64,000 bases of DNA, from assembly GCA_020466095.1 (NCBI GenBank), contig CM035807.1, forward strand, positions 19,314,985 to 19,378,984. Direction: 5' to 3'. The stretch comes from Chlorops oryzae (lineage: Eukaryota > Arthropoda > Insecta > Diptera > Chloropidae). Both the position numbers and the translations under genes were made by a program. The notes under the pieces were generated by a model, which had not been told where the DNA came from, ran no database searches, and was given only the letters and a program-made list of their open reading frames with translations. Shown piece by piece: positions 60,731 through 64,000 of the stretch. How positions within the stretch are numbered: the stretch's first letter is position 1; each line of letters opens with the position of its first letter.

Positions 60731-61434
60731 AAGCCCGCAACGAGTTAAAATTTTAAAATGAGCCCGCAACACACCGGAATTTTTCGAAAAGGGCCACTTT
60801 CTCTCTTTTTTTCATCTGTTAGTTAAATAATCTTGATGATAATTTCATACAAATTTGATTAATAAGTCAAAGAAAATAAAACTTGCTTAAAAGTAGGATG
60901 AAAAAACGGCCCTTAAAAAATCAAATAAAATTCAATTTATTAATATTATAAACGAAAAAAATCCACTCATTCCGATTTGGCAAACACGGTGTCGAGGGTG
61001 AACACTTGACTAGAAATCAAGAGTATTCGTGGTTCAAATCCCACAACACGGGGAATCAGAAGCGAGACATAAATATTTAAAAATAATATTTGCAATTATA
61101 AATTCGGAAAAAATATTTGAAATTAAATCTGCGGCAATATCGAATAGTAGCATAAGTCGACATAAGCGAGAAATAAGTTAATGGCTTTGGAAGGTATAAG
61201 GAAGCCAGGGCGCCAAGGTGTGTTCAATCCATCATCATGCTTTTTTGAAAAGTTATGTGCATTTGCTTTTAACCTTATGTATGTAGGTATTTATAAGAAA
61301 GAATTTCTTTAGACAAAATCTTATGTGAATTTAAGTTTGATCACATATTCTGAATTTTCCGTTGCAGACATACTTTGTGATGTTTTAACTCGTTGTGGGC
61401 GCGTTTTTGAATGATTCGGGCGTATTGCGGGCTT
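60731..61434. mobile_element. Inverted-repeat element containing a tRNA-Ser-like sequence
   Basis: The left end AAGCCCGCAACGAGTTAAAA and the reversed right end AAGCCCGCAATACGCCCGAA share AAGCCCGCAA; the right arm also carries CAACGAGTTAAAA further in, so subterminal words are shuffled. About 700 bp, no coding frame. The tRNA-like sequence at 60987-61052 sits inside. Target duplication not evident. Confidence 0.5.
60987..61052 (+). pseudogene. tRNA-Ser(AGA)-like pseudogene or SINE head
   Basis: A perfect 5-bp anticodon stem CTTGA/TCAAG encloses the 7-nt loop CTAGAAA (anticodon AGA at 61012-61014, T33 correct). Seven bases later there is a perfect T-arm GTGGTTCAAATCCCAC with a good B-box. The D-region GTGTCGAGGGTGAAC resembles serine tRNA, but the long variable arm is absent and the 5' bases do not pair with the 3' AACACGG. 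Hence not a functional tRNA. Confidence 0.6.
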
Positions 61435-62762
61435 CAATATTCAAATATGTTTTACTCTGGATCCCTTTCAGGACGTTGATTGCCTTCAAGACCCTCTATC
61501 TTCAATTGAGACACATCGTTTGGAATATCCAATAAACTCGAAGGTCCTGAGCAAGCAATTGTAAAAAGATATACTTATGGTTATAATAAATCACACAGAT
61601 CAATCCCGCCTCAAGTAATAATTTTTATCCACAGCAAAAAATAAAACTATATATCCAATTTGATTCCATTTTTCCCCCCGATAAAAGTAATTTTTCTTCT
61701 TGACAGTATCAAAATCGTAATCAATAAATAATTCTACATAATATTGTATGACCCAAATTTCTTTGAGCTGCATTCCCATTTTGTTTTTTTTTTTTTTTTT
61801 TTTGAAACGTTTTCCTTGATTAATTTCTCTCTCTCCAGTCCAGGTCAAGAAGGTCTTGTAATTACAGATTACAAGCGAACGTCTTACCGCATGACTTCGC
61901 CTTTTTCCCTTTATTTTAATTCTTTTCTCTCTTTCTTTCTTTCTTTATTTAGTTTAACAAGGCATAACCCTGATAAAAAACCCATCGTCACATTGTTGAG
62001 GCTTTTAAGGCGCTTTTTTGTTTTCTTAAACTTGCCTCGGGCAAAAACTGAAGTCATCCTTCTTTGCTAGTCAAGGCTATTATCAACGGTTTTAGCGTTT
62101 GTCGTGAGTTCACTAAGCACGACAAAAGGAGGGCTTTGTTGTTGTTTTCATTTTTGGTTTTGTTCTTATTTTGTTTTTGTTTTTTCTGTTGTTGCTGTTG
62201 TTGTCTGTTAGCTCGTTTGCATTCTAAACTATTTTGCTTTAAGATATTTATTTAATGCTCGCCGAGGAGCCGAAGAATGTAAAGTTAGTCATGGCCTTCT
62301 CTATTATTTAAGCTCCAGAAGGCCGTTTGACGCTGGCGGAGACTGTCGGAAGACTTCATGCTTGAATGAATGGCATTGCATTGTCACGTCATTATAATTG
62401 CTTTATTTCGTTGTCACGATATCATAGTCGAAGCATAAATATGCAATAAAATAGAAATAGAAATAAAAATAAAAATCTAACTCAAAAGAAGAAGGGGGAA
62501 AACTTAGTTCTAAGGCGTCTGCATGACATGTTTGTTCATTGGGGCGGAGGGGATAGCAAACAACGATGTAAGGAGTTTATTGAAATTTATAAGATTAATT
62601 CGTCTGTCGTTTAGAGTTTTCAAAGCAATAATTTAAGTGTCGAAATTCGTTACACTCGAGTGAATGGGAACAATTGTTGAAAATTTTCTTCTGCTTTTCG
62701 AGACCCATTCATTTGTCATTTCTTTGGAGTTCAGATGTTCAGAGAATAATGACAAGAAACAA
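61435..62762. other. No supported gene
   Basis: Contains a 20-nt T run (61784-61803), TTTCTTTCTTTCTTTA near 61930 and TGTTGTTGCTGTTGTTG near 62186. No splice-bounded frame. Confidence 0.45.
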
Positions 62763-62791
62763 CGACCGACCGACCGACCGACCGACCGACG
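62763..62791. repeat. (CGAC)n tetranucleotide repeat
   Basis: About seven perfect copies of CGAC/GACC. Confidence 0.95.
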
Positions 62792-64000
62792 AAATTTCAA
62801 TTTCGAATTTCAAGACTTAAATAATCAATTTCCGCAAGTGAAATTTAAACAGCTCATCAAGTCAGACACCGTCAAGCATTCACAGATGACATACGCATAT
62901 GTTGCAGAAACACAGCAACAGGGCAGCAACCAACTAACTTGGCCTCATGACGCCGGACTTGAAATTTCGCTCGCTGCTTGCTCACAGATGGTTGGCTGAT
63001 TATGTTAATTTTTTGTTCTTCCTTTCTTGTTTTGTTCCTTTTTTTTTTTTTTTTTTTTTTTTTTTGTTTTGGTCTTTCAAAATGATCAGCCGGAATGCGT
63101 GTTTTCTACGCACTGCTGCTTACTGCTTTGTCTCAAGGCTATGTTTAAGTCCCACGAAAAGTTCGGCGACACAAACAATATGCCTTTTTGTGCATGCAAC
63201 AACAACACATTTAATCAAGTATGGATGTACATATATACGTATGTTTGTATGTACGTATGTGCCGGCGAATCTTCCCTTGGCACGATTAATTTTTCAAGAC
63301 TAATTGGACAAACGACTTTTGAGGTCTTTTGATTAAAAGCTTAAGTCTTTTACGAATTTAAATGATTTGGATTCGTGTTTATGGCGTGCCTTTCCTTTTT
63401 GCCGAAACATGTCTTTCGTGTCTGCAATTGACCTGATTCGGGCTTGTTAAGTTGCTGATGCCACATCGTGCCAGAAAACTCTGACTTTTATGTGAGATAA
63501 TGCCAGGGAGAGAAATTCTTTGCATGTATCCGAAAGGAACATTGCTCGGCGGTAATGGCGCGACCGCTCAAGTAAAAAGGATAGCATTTGGATTAGTCCG
63601 AATGCTACCAAATTAACAAATAATTTATGAGGGTATTCCCAAGAAGTGAATGCTGAAAAATTCAGCTGATTTTGTTGGAAAAATTAAGATGGGGCAGTGA
63701 TAGTCTATTCTGGACTAGTCGGGATCAGTCGGAGTCTTCTGAGTTCATTGTTGACACTATTGTCCCCCTTTCAATCGATTTCTAAATAATTCTAAGAACT
63801 TTCACAATCAAAACACCCAAATAAAGGAGCTTCTTTTAGAACTCAATTTATTTTGAAAGTTTTTCTCTTTTTTAATGAGAGGTTTCCATTCAATTTCTTT
63901 CAATTTCAATTTCTTTGTGCCCAGAAAAGATATTCTCTTTTCGAAAAATTAAAAAAAAAAAAAAATGGCAGCTAAAAAAAATTTTATAGAGAGAGACTTA
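62792..64000. other. No supported gene
   Basis: A T run of about 27 (63039-63065), GTATGTTTGTATGTACGTATG words near 63239, and anonymous sequence to the window end. Confidence 0.45.

Overview
This window looks like A/T-rich, gene-poor nuclear DNA of a higher fly (Diptera, Brachycera). The main evidence is three copies of a DINE-1/INE-1-type Helitron-like element. Each carries the TATACCCG start, the (TA)n and (GTCY)n proto-microsatellites of 'mini-me' elements, and the terminal hairpin. There are also tRNA-derived SINEs, many short inverted-repeat (MITE-like) elements, and long homopolymer and dinucleotide runs. A tephritid fruit fly or a relative is my guess; the sequence itself only supports 'dipteran'. 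Nothing is bacterial or organellar, and most open frames arise from low-complexity DNA.

I can support one protein-coding segment: an internal exon on the minus strand (20707 to 20296) with a strong polypyrimidine/AG acceptor and a consensus GTGAGT donor. It encodes about 137 residues, with a Thr/Ala-rich low-complexity centre and a more ordinary C-terminal part. I do not recognise the protein. No other confident exon is visible, so the rest of the window is probably large introns and/or intergenic DNA. Three weak candidate exons or small ORFs (36061-36162 minus, 36488-36631 plus, 48783-48977 plus) are listed at low confidence.

Layout. 0-6.3 kb: a CCCTGCAG-ended repeat with a 7-bp target duplication, a cluster of three inverted-repeat elements (3988-4665), then DINE-1 copy A. 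6.3-20 kb: simple repeats, two hAT-like MITEs with 8-bp target duplications (8813-9235 and 14313-14804), and a SINE with a 17-bp duplication (14077-14271). 20.3-20.7 kb: the exon. 21-29.2 kb: CTTAA-type simple sequence, a CCCTGCAG element with a 30-bp palindrome, and two copies of a CCAGCAAACATT-ended repeat. 29.7-37.6 kb: pogo-like remnants, two TATCGATA-rich MITEs, and a SINE. 38-50 kb: mostly anonymous, with a 38-bp minisatellite (43210-44005), DINE-1 copy B, and a long inverted-repeat element. 50-58 kb: a repeat graveyard containing a SINE, two inverted copies of a TA-flanked MITE (one interrupted by DINE-1 copy C), and a second CCCTGCAG element carrying a nested insertion that its paralogue at 0.5 kb lacks. 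58-64 kb: an (AAAT)n-rich tract and an inverted-repeat element containing a tRNA-Ser(AGA)-like sequence.

I found no gene cluster and no multi-gene system. The interest lies in the stratigraphy of mobile elements and in a few unexplained motif-dense repeats.
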